From NCBI GenBank assembly GCA_963669155.1, contig OZ022591.1, positions 17,571,153-17,635,152 on the forward strand: a stretch of DNA of 64,000 bases, in the 5' to 3' direction. This stretch comes from Arbacia lixula (lineage: Eukaryota > Echinodermata > Echinoidea > Arbacioida > Arbaciidae). Position 1 is the stretch's first letter; each line of letters begins with the position of its first letter. The translations under genes and the position numbers were made by a program. Below the pieces are notes generated by a model, which was not told the DNA's origin, did no database searches, and was given only the letters and a program-made list of their open reading frames with translations. This document shows positions 31,946 to 44,263 of the stretch, in pieces.

Positions 31946-32221
31946 CACACAAAATAATGGATTCATATTTTCTAATCATTTGTTGAATGAATTAACTTCG
32001 CAGAACAAGTAAAGGGATCACTTTTGATCTGAGATTATTCTTGAGCGTAATTTTGTGCATCTTAGAAATTTCAACTGCGCGGATAACTGCATTGCACGAC
32101 CATTAAACCACTTCAAACCCTTCTGTGACGGAAAAAAAATGCTGCCTCTATATGGCATTTCTGCACATGGTTTATAGTAGGATGGTAAGATTCATGATTC
32201 ATGGCATGAAGAGATTCTTTA

Positions 32222-32986
32222 TCATTCAAGGAGGGGATCTGGGTCTGGGAACAGGTCAGTCTTTGTATTCTGAGTATGGAAGATGCCTCTGGATGTCTTT
32301 TTGAGCTTCATCCCTTTTTCCTGCTCCTTCCTCTCGACGATCCGATTCCGCAGTTTGTGCAGGACGCGGATCGCTCTAGACTTGTGGATGATCGACTGGA
32401 ACTTCTCCGTGTTTGTAATCGTAAGTCTCTCAGACAACGGGAGATGGTTCGCCGCCAATATCTGGTCCGTGCCCAATGTCCTATCGATAACGATATCGCT
32501 CTGCTTTCGCGAGATTTCAAGGAGCTTTCTCGTCCTGTCTTTGTCTCTTTGTTGAATCTTCCTATCTAGCTCGCGTATCGCTTCCGTCAAACGCGACTGC
32601 GTGCGTCCACTGTAGCGCCCAAGCGGACGCGCCGCTGCGTCTTCGATGCCCGCAGCCGCCGTCCGGGATTTGCGGGGCGCCTGGCTCGCGGGCCTCGTCA
32701 AGTCTTCCTCCGAGCGCGAGGACAGTTTATCGCTGTCGTGGAGGGCGCGTCTGTAGAGTTCGTGGTCGCGTAGGTTCCCACGTAACCGTTTCTTGATGGT
32801 CTCATACTGTGCCTGCTTGAGGCCTTCGGAGTACTCGAGCTGCCTTGTTCGTCTGTCCAGCTCGCGTTCCTCCATGCTGTTTAGGATGCCTGCGCGGTTG
32901 AGGATCCTGTTGCTCACCTGCTGGAGGGACAGGTAGCGTTCTTGACCGCTTGGGAAGTCACTCGTGAATCGTCGTGAAGAAGCCAT
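32222..32986 (-). CDS. Intronless gene for a basic, helix-rich 254-residue protein (unknown)
   Basis: The frame runs uninterrupted from ATG at 32986 to a stop at 32222. I chose this ATG because it has A at -3 and G at +4; the frame extends 17 codons further upstream but only to a GTG. The protein begins MASSRRFTSDFPSGQ and is rich in Arg, Lys, Glu and Gln. It has charged, probably coiled-coil segments at about residues 35-95 and 130-165 (for example EAIRELDRKIQQRDKDRTRK), a low-complexity Ala/Arg/Ser middle and a charged C-terminus (RNRIVERKEQEKGMKLKK). There is no signal peptide, membrane segment or known domain. The region is markedly richer in GC and CpG than its surroundings, which supports real coding. 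I do not recognise the family; a structural, ciliary or testis role would be a guess. Confidence 0.7.
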   Translation of the reverse strand: MASSRRFTSDFPSGQERYLSLQQVSNRILNRAGILNSMEERELDRRTRQLEYSEGLKQAQYETIKKRLRGNLRDHELYRRALHDSDKLSSRSEEDLTRPASQAPRKSRTAAAGIEDAAARPLGRYSGRTQSRLTEAIRELDRKIQQRDKDRTRKLLEISRKQSDIVIDRTLGTDQILAANHLPLSERLTITNTEKFQSIIHKSRAIRVLHKLRNRIVERKEQEKGMKLKKTSRGIFHTQNTKTDLFPDPDPLLE

Positions 32987-35900
32987 GCTTGTATTTGCTC
33001 TATTTTGTCTGCAATGGGCGTGGATTCCGCGCAACACATTTAACAGCTGTGATACTTGTTCACTCCATCGTCAAAGATTTCGCAGCTTTCCAAGGCGAAT
33101 TAGAGTGGAAAGTGGCGCTAATTCAAACGTTTCCTTGCGTTCCTGGAGTACTATCTGTCCACCGATATTCATTCACTATTAGAAGAAGATGAAGAGAAAG
33201 AACAAATGAGAAACGGAAAGCAGAAAATTTGATACATGCATACATACATTTAAATAACGAGCAATAGTGGTATGATTGAAACCAACATAAGGACCGTTCT
33301 ACAATAATCACCATTATTATTTATTTTGTTACAAGTATTACAAGCATATAAATATATTTTATGTGTTTAATTACTTTTTGTGTTCGGGATACATTTTCAT
33401 ACACAAATCAAACTATGATTGATTTAGGGATCATGTAAATCAACTGAAACTGATAAAGAGGTCTAGTTAGTCGTTATTTAAAATCTCGTGTATATTTCAA
33501 CGAGACCTATGGACACACAGAACCGTCCTGCTTCAGTTCGAAGTATTGTAACTTTATCACCATTATAGCCTCTATTTGCTTTACGTTCAACATATTCTTT
33601 ATATATCGTACATACAAATGCGCCACTGGATTCAATCCATTATTGAATATTTTCATTTTGTAACATTGATTACGTCGCCAATTAGGATTTGGACAAAACA
33701 GGGGCAGCCCTCGAAAATACTGCAGTTATGATGATCATTTACACCCGCCCGTGTTACTATGCAAAATCAAACAAAACTGCAGCTGCATTTTGTACAATTA
33801 GCAAGCTTTTAAATAATTTACAATTATCAAAACTCGTAGTACACTAGTTCATGTCTCCATAATTTGCCCTGTCTTTTTGGAGACTGGTCAATATTTACAT
33901 TTGCTATTAACGCTAACCATGCAATGAGTCAATATCTGCAACACACATGTATAATTTTAATTTCAAAAGAGCTTCATACCATACTACAAAACTGAATGTC
34001 CTGCCATGCCTGGAATAAACGTTTATGACATGTTTTTTGGACTATTTTTCTTTAACCATTTGAAAGGTATTTTGTCTCGGGTACATGATACTGTTTGAAC
34101 AATTGATTTACACACGTAGGATAAATGCTAAAGGCAAATACCAACCTAAGATTTCCTTCGCCCATGCTTCATCTAGGTTCTCAAGCCATCCAGGCCGTCA
34201 CAGCGAAGCAGCTTCAGATGATATTCACAAGGGTGACGGCTTGAAACTCAACTTGAAGCAAAAATGTTATCACCATAGAGCGTCCTCTTACTAGTGGTTG
34301 GAAAATTCACAACGTTTCTCCGCAAAACGTTTGCAGTTATTTGTAGCAGAGTGCACACTCTTTAAAAACGCGGCGTGTTATTTCATTTTCGATGAACACG
34401 TGTAGACGGAGGTGCTTCCGTGGTGTTATAATTCACTGCCACGACAGCATAGCCGTTCAGTACCCAGGGTAGCCGACTTAATGTGCAAAGTTTTTATCTT
34501 ATACGACCCATGAACTATGGACTAAAGTTTGATATGGCTGAGGGTCTGTACTGACCGAGCTCATGAATATAACTGAGAGATGATTGTCGAACAGCATTGG
34601 CAGGGTGATCGTTATCCACGCAGAACGCTGTATTCACTTCATACCGATTCATAGATCGATACTGGAGAACTTGACAAATGTTTTTCTTCTCCCGAGGGGT
34701 ATTCGAATGTTTCCTATCGATTGGTTCGATCGGCAAGCGAGCCGAAATGCCGAATGGCCAAAATTGTTGTTCAGTATGCAAAATGTCCTAGACGTACATT
34801 TCAAAGATAAGAGTATGGACGCTTTATTTTCATGACTGTAAGGTCGGGAGTCTAAACAATCGCGTAGCTCAAAGAGTGTAAAAATGTTACGAAAACTGTT
34901 ACTACCCCCCAAACGAGTCTGCGGCTGGTGAAAATTGCCTGATTAAAAGAGGTGGATATTTAGGTTCGCCGAAACCCTGTTAGGTTGATCGATGGGGGAG
35001 AGGGAGGGAGGGTGGGAGCTCGCACATCCTTCATTTGTGTTCAAGACCGGAAACCTGCAGGGACTGATGGGGTGTTCTTTTGGAAAAGCTCTAAAAACAC
35101 TGTTACCCTTTCTCGCTTTTTCATGTAACCATAAAGTTTTACTTCATGTAACTTTCAAAAGTATAGCCTGCTCTAACAGTCTAGTCTCGTCTACCCCTAT
35201 ACTGAAATTGAAATGAATATAATTCACCTCAAATTTGGCTAAACCAAGCTATTCAATATGAAGGGGTCTGGCTGTAGTAGATTTTGTTTAGAAGTATTTA
35301 TTAAGCAATTCACAATTTATGTGTCATGATTGACATATATTAACAAGTTGAAATCATGCTAACAAAAGTATGAATTCAATTTATCAATGGAGATGGAACA
35401 AAGATATAAACGGGATCATTACCCCCCCCCCCCCCCAAAATAAAAAAAAAAAAAAAAAATGAGAGACGCAAGTATGGTCTTTTTGATAGGTCTAGGAACG
35501 AATACATGTCTCGTTATTTAACTGGAATTGAGTCTTCTTAAAAGCAACGGTGCGCTATGTTTTTTATCGCGTCCAGTTAGCTAATAACTAAAATAGCTAA
35601 AACGATGATAACATTGGAGTGGTGGTGTTATTAATCATAAATTCATTAATCAAATATTATCAATGTAAAATAATTAGATGAACTAATTTGAAATGTTCTC
35701 GTATAATGATTCCAAACATACTTCTTCATCTGCAACCAAACGATTTTGTATCTTTTTAAGTCTCAACCACATAGATCTTTGAAAAAGTCAATGACATATT
35801 CACAATTATAAAATAGACATAATAAAGTCGGTATAGATATGTCAGAAAGATTACAGTGAGGTGAGTCTTTAATTATTAATATCTGTCATTACTTTTTTTT

Positions 35901-38589
35901 GGTAATTTTATCCGAATCTTTCAAAAGCACTGTGATTAAAACTCAATTCGATCGTATGAAAAAAAAATTCTTTAAAATCGATACGTAAATATTGGGATAT
36001 TATTGTGAAATTTGCACCAAGAAAGCGTCAATAAGTAAGCCTTAGCAATGATTATTGCTGTTCCCTGAGACTAGGTCACTTGATTTATTAATTTCTTTGT
36101 TTTGTTCTTGTCTCATTTATCGGACTTTTTTCATATGTTTGTGAATTCGCACGAAATTTTGTTTCATTTAGATTTTAGGAATTCCCAGAGTTAAATAGGT
36201 GGTAATTGCTTATGTTCTATCATTTCCATCACACATTACGGAAGCCAATATTTTATTTTATTACGGATGTCATTAAACTTTGTGATACTAAAAATAATCT
36301 AGCTTATTAGATCTCCAAACATCAACCACTGATAGATCATTACACAGTACATAAAAACTTTCACACATTTCGGGTGAATTTGGGCACAGTTTGGGAATAT
36401 TTCTGCATTTCTGTACATATTTTTGAGGTGATGGGGGGGGGGGGGGGCACTACTTGTATAGTACTCAAGTCACCTCTGTATAATCATGTGTAGCTCCTCT
36501 CCGTGTTCAATTCATAATTAATGTTGATCTGTAAACACGGTATCGTTATTTGACCATAAATATTTAGTTTTATAACTAATAGTAGTATGTGGCGTTTCTC
36601 GTCTTTGGCAGTGCATATTATTTCAAAAGTAGCTAAAGGTCTTAAAAAATACATACTCCGGCTAGAAATAATCCCATATCCCCATTTTGTATTTTGTCTA
36701 CATTTCTTGTAACAGTGCTGAAGAGAAATTGGTTTTCAATTTAAAAACACACCGTCTCTTAAACAATTTTCTCTTAAACAAGTCCCATTGCACGAAAGGA
36801 GCAGACCCGTTACATCAATTGATTTTTCCATTCTTCAACTTACATCTTAAGATCAAATTGAAAATTGCTAAGCAAGAGAAAAAAAAACAAATGTCTACAC
36901 GGTACTTAAAAGAAAAAAAGTTGAAACATATTATGTTTTGAGTTTTTGGCTTAGACTTACAAGCAAAAAATTCGAAATTTCAATACTTGTATATACCACA
37001 TTAACGAAAACAATAAACGCTAATAAATGGTATTTATATATCATGTTCGTGAAGGCGAAAGGGAACGTATTAACCTTCGGTAATACTTTGACTAACAGGG
37101 GCACTATATTCCTATGGTTGCTGTGTTTCCTCATATCACTATAATACGGCTATGAAACAAAACAAAAATATAGCTGTGCACTGTTTCGTGCATCTCAAGT
37201 GAGAAGGAAGCTTAGATCAATATGTGAATTCAATGAGTATTTGATATGTTCAGATCTGATTAACTATACGTTTGTTCATATCACAGAAATATGAGTAAAT
37301 GAAACTTAGTCAGCTCTATATATACGCATTTCAAGCACCTCATAAAAAGAAGCACCTTTTAAAGGGTTACTAAATTAGAAAAATAAGTTCCCACTAATCT
37401 ATGTAAAATAATCCACTAAAAACGAATTTCACATTCGTTTGCCGCAATAAAGTCTCATTTTGACGAAAATTTGACAAAACACAAGACTCTTGTGACGTAT
37501 GAGAATTCAAAATGCCATAAATGCCAACCGCGTAAAGAAAATGTTTTATTCACGCCATTCAAAGAATACGTTACCAATGGGAATCCTAAAGCTTATCCGA
37601 GGTTTGTCTAAGTAGCAACAACTAATAGATTCAAAGTGTATTCCATCCATTGAATCTGAATGACAATATACACGTGAATGCAATAACGCGTCACTACGCA
37701 GTTAGAGGGAAAGTTGTGAATACATTACGAAAATGGTTTATTGTTGACTTCCGTACAATTGGAATTTTAACTTCCCATACGTCACTGGAGGAGTGCATTT
37801 TTTTCAAATTTTCGTCAAAATGAGACTTTATTGCGGCAAACGAATGTGAAATTCGTTTTTAGTGGATAATTTTACATAGACAAGTGGGAACTTATCTTTC
37901 TAATTTAGTAACCCTTTAAGAAGAATATGTGAATTCTGATCGCGACAGTGGAATACGCGTATTATAGCCAGCTCAATGTTTCTTCGAGCACCTCAAAAAG
38001 ATGAGGTAACTGTAGCGACAAGTATATTCAATGGGTACGTAATTATTGATTAGTACATTAACTGCTTCAAGTAAATAGAAGGCACGGCGTCACGAAAACA
38101 TTATAATGTTAAAATAATTTTGATAATTATCATGATTACATTATAATTAACATATATTATAAGTCGTGTAAGCTGACCTCTAGTTTGAAACATGTGGTGT
38201 TTACTCCAACGATCATTACTATGTATGGTCAAAATGATTACAAAATGGTAATATATATCAACATTCTGACGCTAACGATGACTCGAACCGGTTATGAACA
38301 AGATGAATTGCCTCTCACTGAGTTAATATCAGCTGAAGTGCTACCGTACTGATAGTTCGAATATTGTAGGATTTGTTTTAAGATCTATAATATAGTTAGA
38401 TAAGACCTTGAACGTGCAAATTATATGGATTAAAATAAAACCAGAAAATGTTGGGGAAAAGTTGTTGAGTAAATCAGACGAATATCAGGAAATGGTGTAA
38501 AATTCGTGGAGATGATGGCAATAAATTATAGAAAGTTGTAGTTTCGTGGAACAAATGAGGGTTGCGTTTCGCTCGGAGAGCACGCATCC
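32987..38589. other. Intergenic: no gene seen
   Basis: Mostly AT-rich. Apart from poly-C/poly-A at about 35421-35459, poly-G at about 36432-36448 and the foldback element at 37358-37921, I recognise nothing. The first few hundred bases presumably contain the promoter of the minus-strand gene ending at 32986, but no clear TATA box was identified. Confidence 0.5.
37358..37921. mobile_element. Foldback MITE with ~110-bp arms and TTAA edges
   Basis: The left edge TTAAAGGGTTACTAAATTAG mirrors the right edge CTAATTTAGTAACCCTTTAA. The arms also share ACGAATTTCACATTCGTTTG / CAAACGAATGTGAAATTCGT and TCATTTTGACGAAAATTTG. The interior (about 37545-37750) is copy 3 of the interspersed repeat seen at 15365 and 18725, so one repeat is nested in, or carried by, the other. 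Confidence 0.9.
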
Positions 38590-38759
38590 TCAGACATTAT
38601 TCTTTTCTTTTAGGTTGGGATCTCCGGGTCTTCGGGAGCATGATGAACGAGGTCTGATGATGAGGGAGAGGGTCAAGACTAGAGCGGCAGCCAGGACTGC
38701 CACACCCGCCAGGATTCGGAATACCACCTTGAACGACCCCGTCGTGTCGTACATTGATC
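38590..38759 (-). CDS. MCT-like exon 4 (last): TM12 and C-terminus
   Basis: The acceptor on the minus strand is TCGTTCTCAG|GA, phase 1, 170 nt to TGA. It encodes the last helix and a short basic tail (RPRSSCSRRPGDPNLKEKNNV). Confidence 0.85.
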
Positions 38760-41700
38760 CTGAGAACGAATAATCAAAAAGACTGTGAACTCATATCGGC
38801 CAAACCCTATTTGGTTTGATTGATGCTATGTTGTACACATGATGCAAGGAAACGAATGGGTACCCAGGAAGACTATATACATGATATATAAAAAAAAAAG
38901 AAATAGGTGTTAAGCGTGTTCATTTCTCTCTGAAAACCTACAGTGGTGAACAACCATAACATATTATTAAAGACATGGCATAATTCTGTCCTACAATGCT
39001 CTTAATGGAGTATATCAATCTACACGATGTATGATCCATCAAGCTTCTATACAGGCGGTGTCGTAGATAAAAAAAAAAAAGTGCAACATATAGAAACCCA
39101 TTTGCAGAAAATCCATACAACTTATACCAACAAAAAAGGAATAAGAAAGAATATGGTCGGACATCCAAAACCTAGTATTTGACTGATATGTATTTAGGAA
39201 CATAGAATAAAGAGTTACCTGACGTATAAGAAGTTGATATACCGCTTATTCCTTTAAAGAAATAGCAGATGGAAACAGCTGAAGGGAACGCCTTGGCCGT
39301 CAGTACGATTGACATGTTTGATTCTGTGAGTGTGATGGCGCCGTACAAGCAGCAGCCTAATATGACGGAACATGCCATGAGATACGCATATGACTCCGAC
39401 AAGACGAGGAGGTTCAGGAACGCCGCGGCTGTCAGGGCGAGAAGTACGAAGTACCGAAGACCCCAGGTAGGATGGAAACGGAGGACGATCGTCGTAATCA
39501 CTCGGATGACGAGCCCGCCAAGACTACCTGCAGTGGCGATGAATACCGCTCGCGTCTCGTCGATGCCAATGGACACAGCGTAGGGTATGATAAAGATCAT
39601 CCAGCTGATGTTCACGAAGGTAATCATAAAATCAGTGGGAAGTAGGAACGCCAAAAAGAGTTTCGAATCACTTAAAAACGTCTTCAAGGACTCCCGTAGA
39701 TGTCGCGTTTGCTGCAATTCTATATTTTGCGTTGCTGCTCTACATTTAAGACTTATTTCATCACATTCTGTATACGTTTTTAGTGAGGAGTCCTGAATAT
39801 GCATGGTCAGCTCATCAACAAGCTCGCCATCGTTTGGTACACTTCTATATTCTGCAGACTGGTTAGGTGTCAAATCATTTGATGCGTTCGACTCAATCAA
39901 GTATCCACATACTACATCATTAGAACCGTGTTCTATTTCTAACAATTCTTTCTCATTACTCGCTGTTACAATTTTTGAAATCCGTTTCCGGTCTGGTGCC
40001 TTGTAAGCTAGTCCTATCGGAACATAGTTAAAGCAGATGGCGCCCAATATCAAGAGAGTACTGATAGGTCCATAGTGTTCTCTGATTTCTTCTGTCGCGA
40101 CAGGCATGACCATGATGCCGACGAGCGATCCGATAAACACCACAGCGCAGGCGAAAGGAAACTGATTACCAAAGTGTAGATGGAGGGTGATCAGGGCAGG
40201 TATTACAATCATACTCTGGCCGAGACCTGAGGTGTAGAGAAGATAAAGGAGAACACAATAGAGGGGGGGGGGGGGGGGGGGGGGTAAAATAATATTGAAA
40301 AGAAGGATCACTCTTGTTATTCTTAACTTTTGCCTCAGTCATAATTGAAATTCACCAGGACCAAAATCAGAATAGATATTGTGAGATAATAAAAAAATTA
40401 AAAAAAAAAACATTCCAAATCATAACAATGAAACACGTTACAGATCAAAAGAAAACAACGCAAAAGAAATGTATATTATAAAGAATACTTTATTGTATTT
40501 ATGATTAAATGTTGAGTCTAAACTATTCACTATCTTAAACTCTGATACATTCGAAAGGACACGTTAAACAGGGGTCTCCGCTGTTGACATTGACACATAC
40601 GGGCACCGCGCAACAGCGCGTAAGTACCCCGGGCCAGTTGGGTCAGCCAGCCGTGCAACAAACTTGCATTGACTTTGCATCATAGCACGAATGTTATGAA
40701 TCTTATGACAACTTGCATGTTACATCAGGGAGGTGTTGGGAAGAAGAAGAAACTCGAGCATAATACATTCAAACATCTGTATAGTTCTAAAGCGTGCTCA
40801 TGAATGTTAATGTTCCATGTGCCGGGCCGACATTTAGCTGTTGTGAACTTGAAAAAGAAATATCTTTAATTTCCCATTTGTCTCTAGAAGCTTTTTTTTT
40901 GACAAACTTGTATGCAAATTATAAAGACGTTAAGTACAGATTATGACAGATCCTTTACTCTCCTTTTGTTTCGAAAAGTAATGAGGAATCATTAAAAAAA
41001 ACCGGACATATAAGATATTTGTATTACTTACAAAATTACCAATTTCATCACTTTCCGACATCTTGTGCATTTTTGGGATTTAACCATTCTGAAAATGATA
41101 TATTAAGCTGTGTATTATCGTTAACGGTGTTTGTGTGCGTTTGCGTGCAGCTGAGATATTTTACTTAAAAATATTGTTTATTTGTGTTTGCTGATACCTG
41201 TTATGCTCATGGAAGTAGTAGTTCCACTAACAGAACGGAAGAAGCGAAATGAGACTGTGCATTTCTTTTGTTCTCTCTGAGAAGCCGTTGCCACACAATC
41301 ATGTTCATAATTGTTCAAACACCTGAACAGCACCTGTTGAGAACACCATAACTTTTCAGCGGCTTGGTACATGGGTTCAAAGAGAGAAAGATGTTTCATA
41401 TCCTTCCATAACACATCCCTGGTTACATCATGTATTCTCTCCTCCCAGTCACATAGATGATGATGTGTTGTAATTGAAATGAGGTTGTGACTAAGACTAA
41501 GAGAGTAAATCACGAGAAAAAAAATCTTAATTGTTGTATGTGAACGTGTTCAACAGAATGTGAGTTAAATCAAGATCGATTTGAATGTGTATGAATGATA
41601 TTAGTCACTAAGCCTTGGGTATTTTTCTATGATTATCACTACTAACTCATTGGCAAATTGGGATATGTTATGAAGGACATATTTATGAGGCTCATGTCTA

Positions 41701-43832
41701 CAATTTCACATTTTCTGTTGCAATTAGTGAAGGTCAATATTTTTTATGCTAGATTGACTGCACTAATAAACGAATAACTCTGCGATAATGCATTAACACT
41801 GCATTTTCTCTCATTATTTTTTAAACATAATTCGTGTAAGTGTTTGTCGTGGGGTGTATGTGTTGGAATGGGGCTGGAGTTGCCAGTTGTATGTGTCACT
41901 ACATCTGTACAAGAAATATTCTACCTTCAAAAATTTGTTTCGTTCCGTGCAACGGTGAGGCACCATTTCATTTCCCTCTTTCTCTCAACCGATTTTGTGT
42001 CCGACTTTGACCCCTTCCTTCATCTCTCTCTCTCTCTCTCTCTGAAGGGAATGGACAACATGTACATAATATGTCATTTTATGTATTCATGTTCATTTTT
42101 CTTTCTCCAAGTTCATTTCTGTTTGATATATTATATCACACTGTTTGAATATACAACAAGTTTATCATGTCAAACAAAAATGTGATGTCCTGTAACTGTA
42201 TCATATTCATAATGGAAATGGGTGGTTTGAACTAACCTTTGCATAAACACTATCTACGTCACACCAAATCTTTCCCTGTGTATGGTTTGTTTTAACGGGA
42301 TAGTTCACCATGGAATTAGGATTGTTTCAATAAAATCAGACATATGAAAGAAACATAGTGAAGGTCTATGAAGGTTTGACGAAAACCGGTCGAAGGAAAA
42401 GAAAGCTGCTAGATTATATATTTTTATTTTGTGACGTCACGTGCGTCGAACTCTCCCATTATGTTGTGTACAAAATAATTCCATAAGTTGCTCTTTTTCT
42501 GTTTTTTTACAACAGGATGATTTTTTTTCGTACAAGTGTATGTGTGTGTGTGTGCGCGCGTGTGTGCGCGTGTGTGTGTGTGTGTGTGTGTGCAAAACCT
42601 ATTTCTAATGATGTATCAAATGCAAAAGTAGAACGATGCATATCTCTAAGAGAAATCCACATTTCCACAAAAAATGTACACAGCATAGGGAAGAGCATCT
42701 CGCACGTGACGTCACGAAATCAAAACTTTACATGATCATAACTTTCTTATTGACGGAATTTCCTCAAAACATGCAGTAAATATGTTTCTTCCATGTGCCT
42801 CTTTTTATTGAAATCAAAATCAATGGGGAAGGAAGGGTTAATGTACACTTACCCACACAGACGAAGAGTGCACCGATGATGTGAACGTTCCGCACACATC
42901 CTGCAGCCGTCATGGCAATACCCGCGACTAACCCACCCGCCGTGGCTAACTGCCGTGTACTAACTCGCTTCAGGGCCAACTTCATCACAATACCTGTACC
43001 CATCATGGAATGAAGGAGAGAGGGAGTGAGGTGTCGAAAAGGGGGGGGGGGGAATTAGTGCGAACGAGAGATATAACATGGTATGAAAGTGGTTGAGAGA
43101 GGAGAGAGAAAGAAATAGAGATAAAGGGGAGGAGAGGAAAAAGAGAAAAGAGACAGAGACAGGCGAACAGGCACAGCGTGAAGGAAAATGGGGCAAGATA
43201 AAGAGAAGATGCAGTGAAAGGAGAGAAAACGAAAGTGTCTTTTGAAGTAATGAAATATCGTCAGAAAAAAAAAGGTGAATAGGGGGTGGGGGGGGGGGCG
43301 CATGTCAGAACGAAATCTCGAGGGGAAAAAATGTCGTAGAAAGAAGTGTTGTACATACGGTACCTCGGGTAGATGTCATTATGCGATTATCATGGGTCGG
43401 TGGGTCCTGAATCATTAGCAAGTGTTATTTATTCATACTGTCAGTTCTAACATTTCGGTCAATGCATTTCACAAATCAGTGGAATGAATGAATACCGTTG
43501 GATGTGTATTGCTTCCCCTTCGGCGTACACATAATATACAATGAGCATTGTATTATATTTGACTCATTATCAACGTTTAATTTCCTTAGAAAGCCGAACT
43601 TACTCGCCAGGTACTCTACACTCCACGGCAAGGCGGCCACGACTCCCATGGTAGCATACGTGGTGTCCAACTGAAACACTAAGGAAGGCATAAGAATTCC
43701 CAAGGACTTAAAGATGCCACCTTCGATGACGAAGAAGATGAAGGTGGCCGCTAGAACCACGTGTCGCCACGGGTCCATCGCGTGGCCGGACTCCGTTGCC
43801 ATGGTAACAGAAGCATCGAATTGACGGTTCAT
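38590..43832 (-). CDS. Monocarboxylate-transporter-like protein (SLC16 / MFS family), four exons
   Basis: Joining 43832-43604, 42993-42853, 40226-39219 and 38759-38590 gives 1548 nt, about 515 residues, with all three introns in phase 1 and GT-AG borders. The product is a plasma-membrane MFS carrier; SLC16 members move monocarboxylates or similar small solutes, sometimes with protons, but the substrate is not readable here. TM1 is at about residues 24-45, and about six helices precede a polar cytoplasmic loop at about 205-308 (many Asn, Ser, Glu). Six more follow, the last (VAVLAAALVLTLSLIIR) in exon 4. The hydrophobicity pattern, length and loop position are standard for the family. The usual aromatic GGWGW motif before TM1 is replaced by MDPWRHVV, while the KSLGI motif in TM1 is kept. 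The start could instead be the internal ATG at 43802, which has a near-perfect ACCATGG context. Confidence 0.9.
39219..40226 (-). CDS. MCT-like exon 3: TM4 to TM11 and central loop
   Basis: The acceptor is CTACACCTCAG|GT and the donor GTCAG|GTAACT, 1008 nt, phase 1 at both ends. It starts GLGQSMIVIPALITL, typical of the fourth helix region. A 23-base C homopolymer (minus strand) lies about 35 bases before the acceptor and forms part of the polypyrimidine tract. Confidence 0.9.
40261..40284 (+). repeat. Poly-G tract (poly-C in the MCT acceptor region)
   Basis: A run of more than 20 G on the + strand within intron 2 of the transporter, near its acceptor. The exact length is likely unstable or assembly-dependent. 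Confidence 0.9.
40727..41421 (+). mobile_element. hAT-like non-autonomous element, copy A
   Basis: The ends AGGGAGGTGTT and AACACATCCCTG are inverted, and the 8-base GTTACATC occurs on both sides as a target-site duplication. It is about 695 bp with no intact transposase. It lies in intron 2 of the transporter gene. A conserved open stretch near the right end (VLWKDM...CTVSF) is shared by other copies but matches nothing I know. Confidence 0.9.
42290..42838. mobile_element. TTAAAGGG-type MITE, diverged copy with (GT)n insertion
   Basis: It begins AACGGGATAGTTCACCATGG and contains TGTGACGTCACGTGCGTCG, CCACATTTCCACAAAAAATG and GTGACGTCAC in mirrored order. A (GT)n microsatellite interrupts the middle at about 42537-42592. 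It ends about 14 bases from the donor of MCT exon 2. Confidence 0.8.
42853..42993 (-). CDS. MCT-like exon 2: TM2-TM3
   Basis: The acceptor is TGGGTACAG|GT and the donor GTGG|GTAAGT, 141 nt, phase 1. It encodes KLALKRVSTRQLATAGG followed by hydrophobic LVAGIAMTAAGC, the typical cytoplasmic turn and helix of SLC16 carriers. Confidence 0.9.
43604..43832 (-). CDS. MCT-like exon 1 (first coding): N-terminus and TM1
   Basis: ATG at 43832, with a second strong ATG at 43802; the donor is GCGA|GTAAGT, phase 1, 229 nt. It encodes HVVLAATFIFFVIEGGIFKS, the first membrane helix. Any 5' UTR exon further right was not identified. Confidence 0.85.
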
Positions 43833-43860
43833 AACGTCGGAGGATTGAGGTATGCCACAA

Positions 43861-44263
43861 TTCTCGTCAAAACTCTGTCTTCAGTCTAGATCGATTCTCC
43901 TATGAAGGAAAAATAAAGGAAGAGGTCACAGCCGCATCTAACAACCCTTTCATGCTGCTTCCACCGGGGAACCATCGGTAAATTTGTCGGTGAATTAAAC
44001 GGATAATCACCGAGGAAATATTCTTTCACGCTCTCCAAGCAGAAATATTAGTAAGCTAGCTATCTAGCTAAGCCCGCGTTGATTCGATATTATGAACAAA
44101 GGATACATACGTAGTCATAATTAGCGCAATCGTCATTGATTTTATAACTAAATCACATCTGTGACTGCATTTGCCTTGCCTTGCTCGACACACCAGCCAT
44201 GATGATGATTAAAATGATATAACGAAGTAACTTACAAACTGAAGACCAGTGTACAGTTGTATC
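43861..44263. other. Upstream flank of the transporter gene
   Basis: It presumably holds the 5' UTR and promoter of the minus-strand transporter. I recognised no TATA box, initiator or CpG island by eye. Confidence 0.3.

Larger units (their letters stand above)
29269..32221. other. Intergenic: repeats only
   Basis: I see no gene. CCAACCGTGG near 29911 and CCACGGTTGG near 30040 suggest a small palindromic element. Listed separately are a tandem repeat (30970-31290) and a TTCGGAATAACGAA array (31765-31945). Open frames near 29837 and 30224 lack any coding signature. Confidence 0.5.

Noticed and set aside
32987-33037. Longer start for the minus-strand 254-residue protein
   Set aside because: The extra 17 codons begin with GTG, not ATG. 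The ATG at 32986 has a strong context.
40227-40311. Extension of transporter exon 3 into a Pro-run N-terminus
   Set aside because: The proline run is the poly-C tract before a good CCTCAG acceptor, and phase and homology context support starting at 40226.
41178-41513. 111-residue frame (VLWKDM...CVATASQ), repeated at 44746 and 45448, as a gene family
   Set aside because: The frame lies inside the hAT-like repeat copies, is truncated differently in each, and its similarity is explained by recent duplication of the element.
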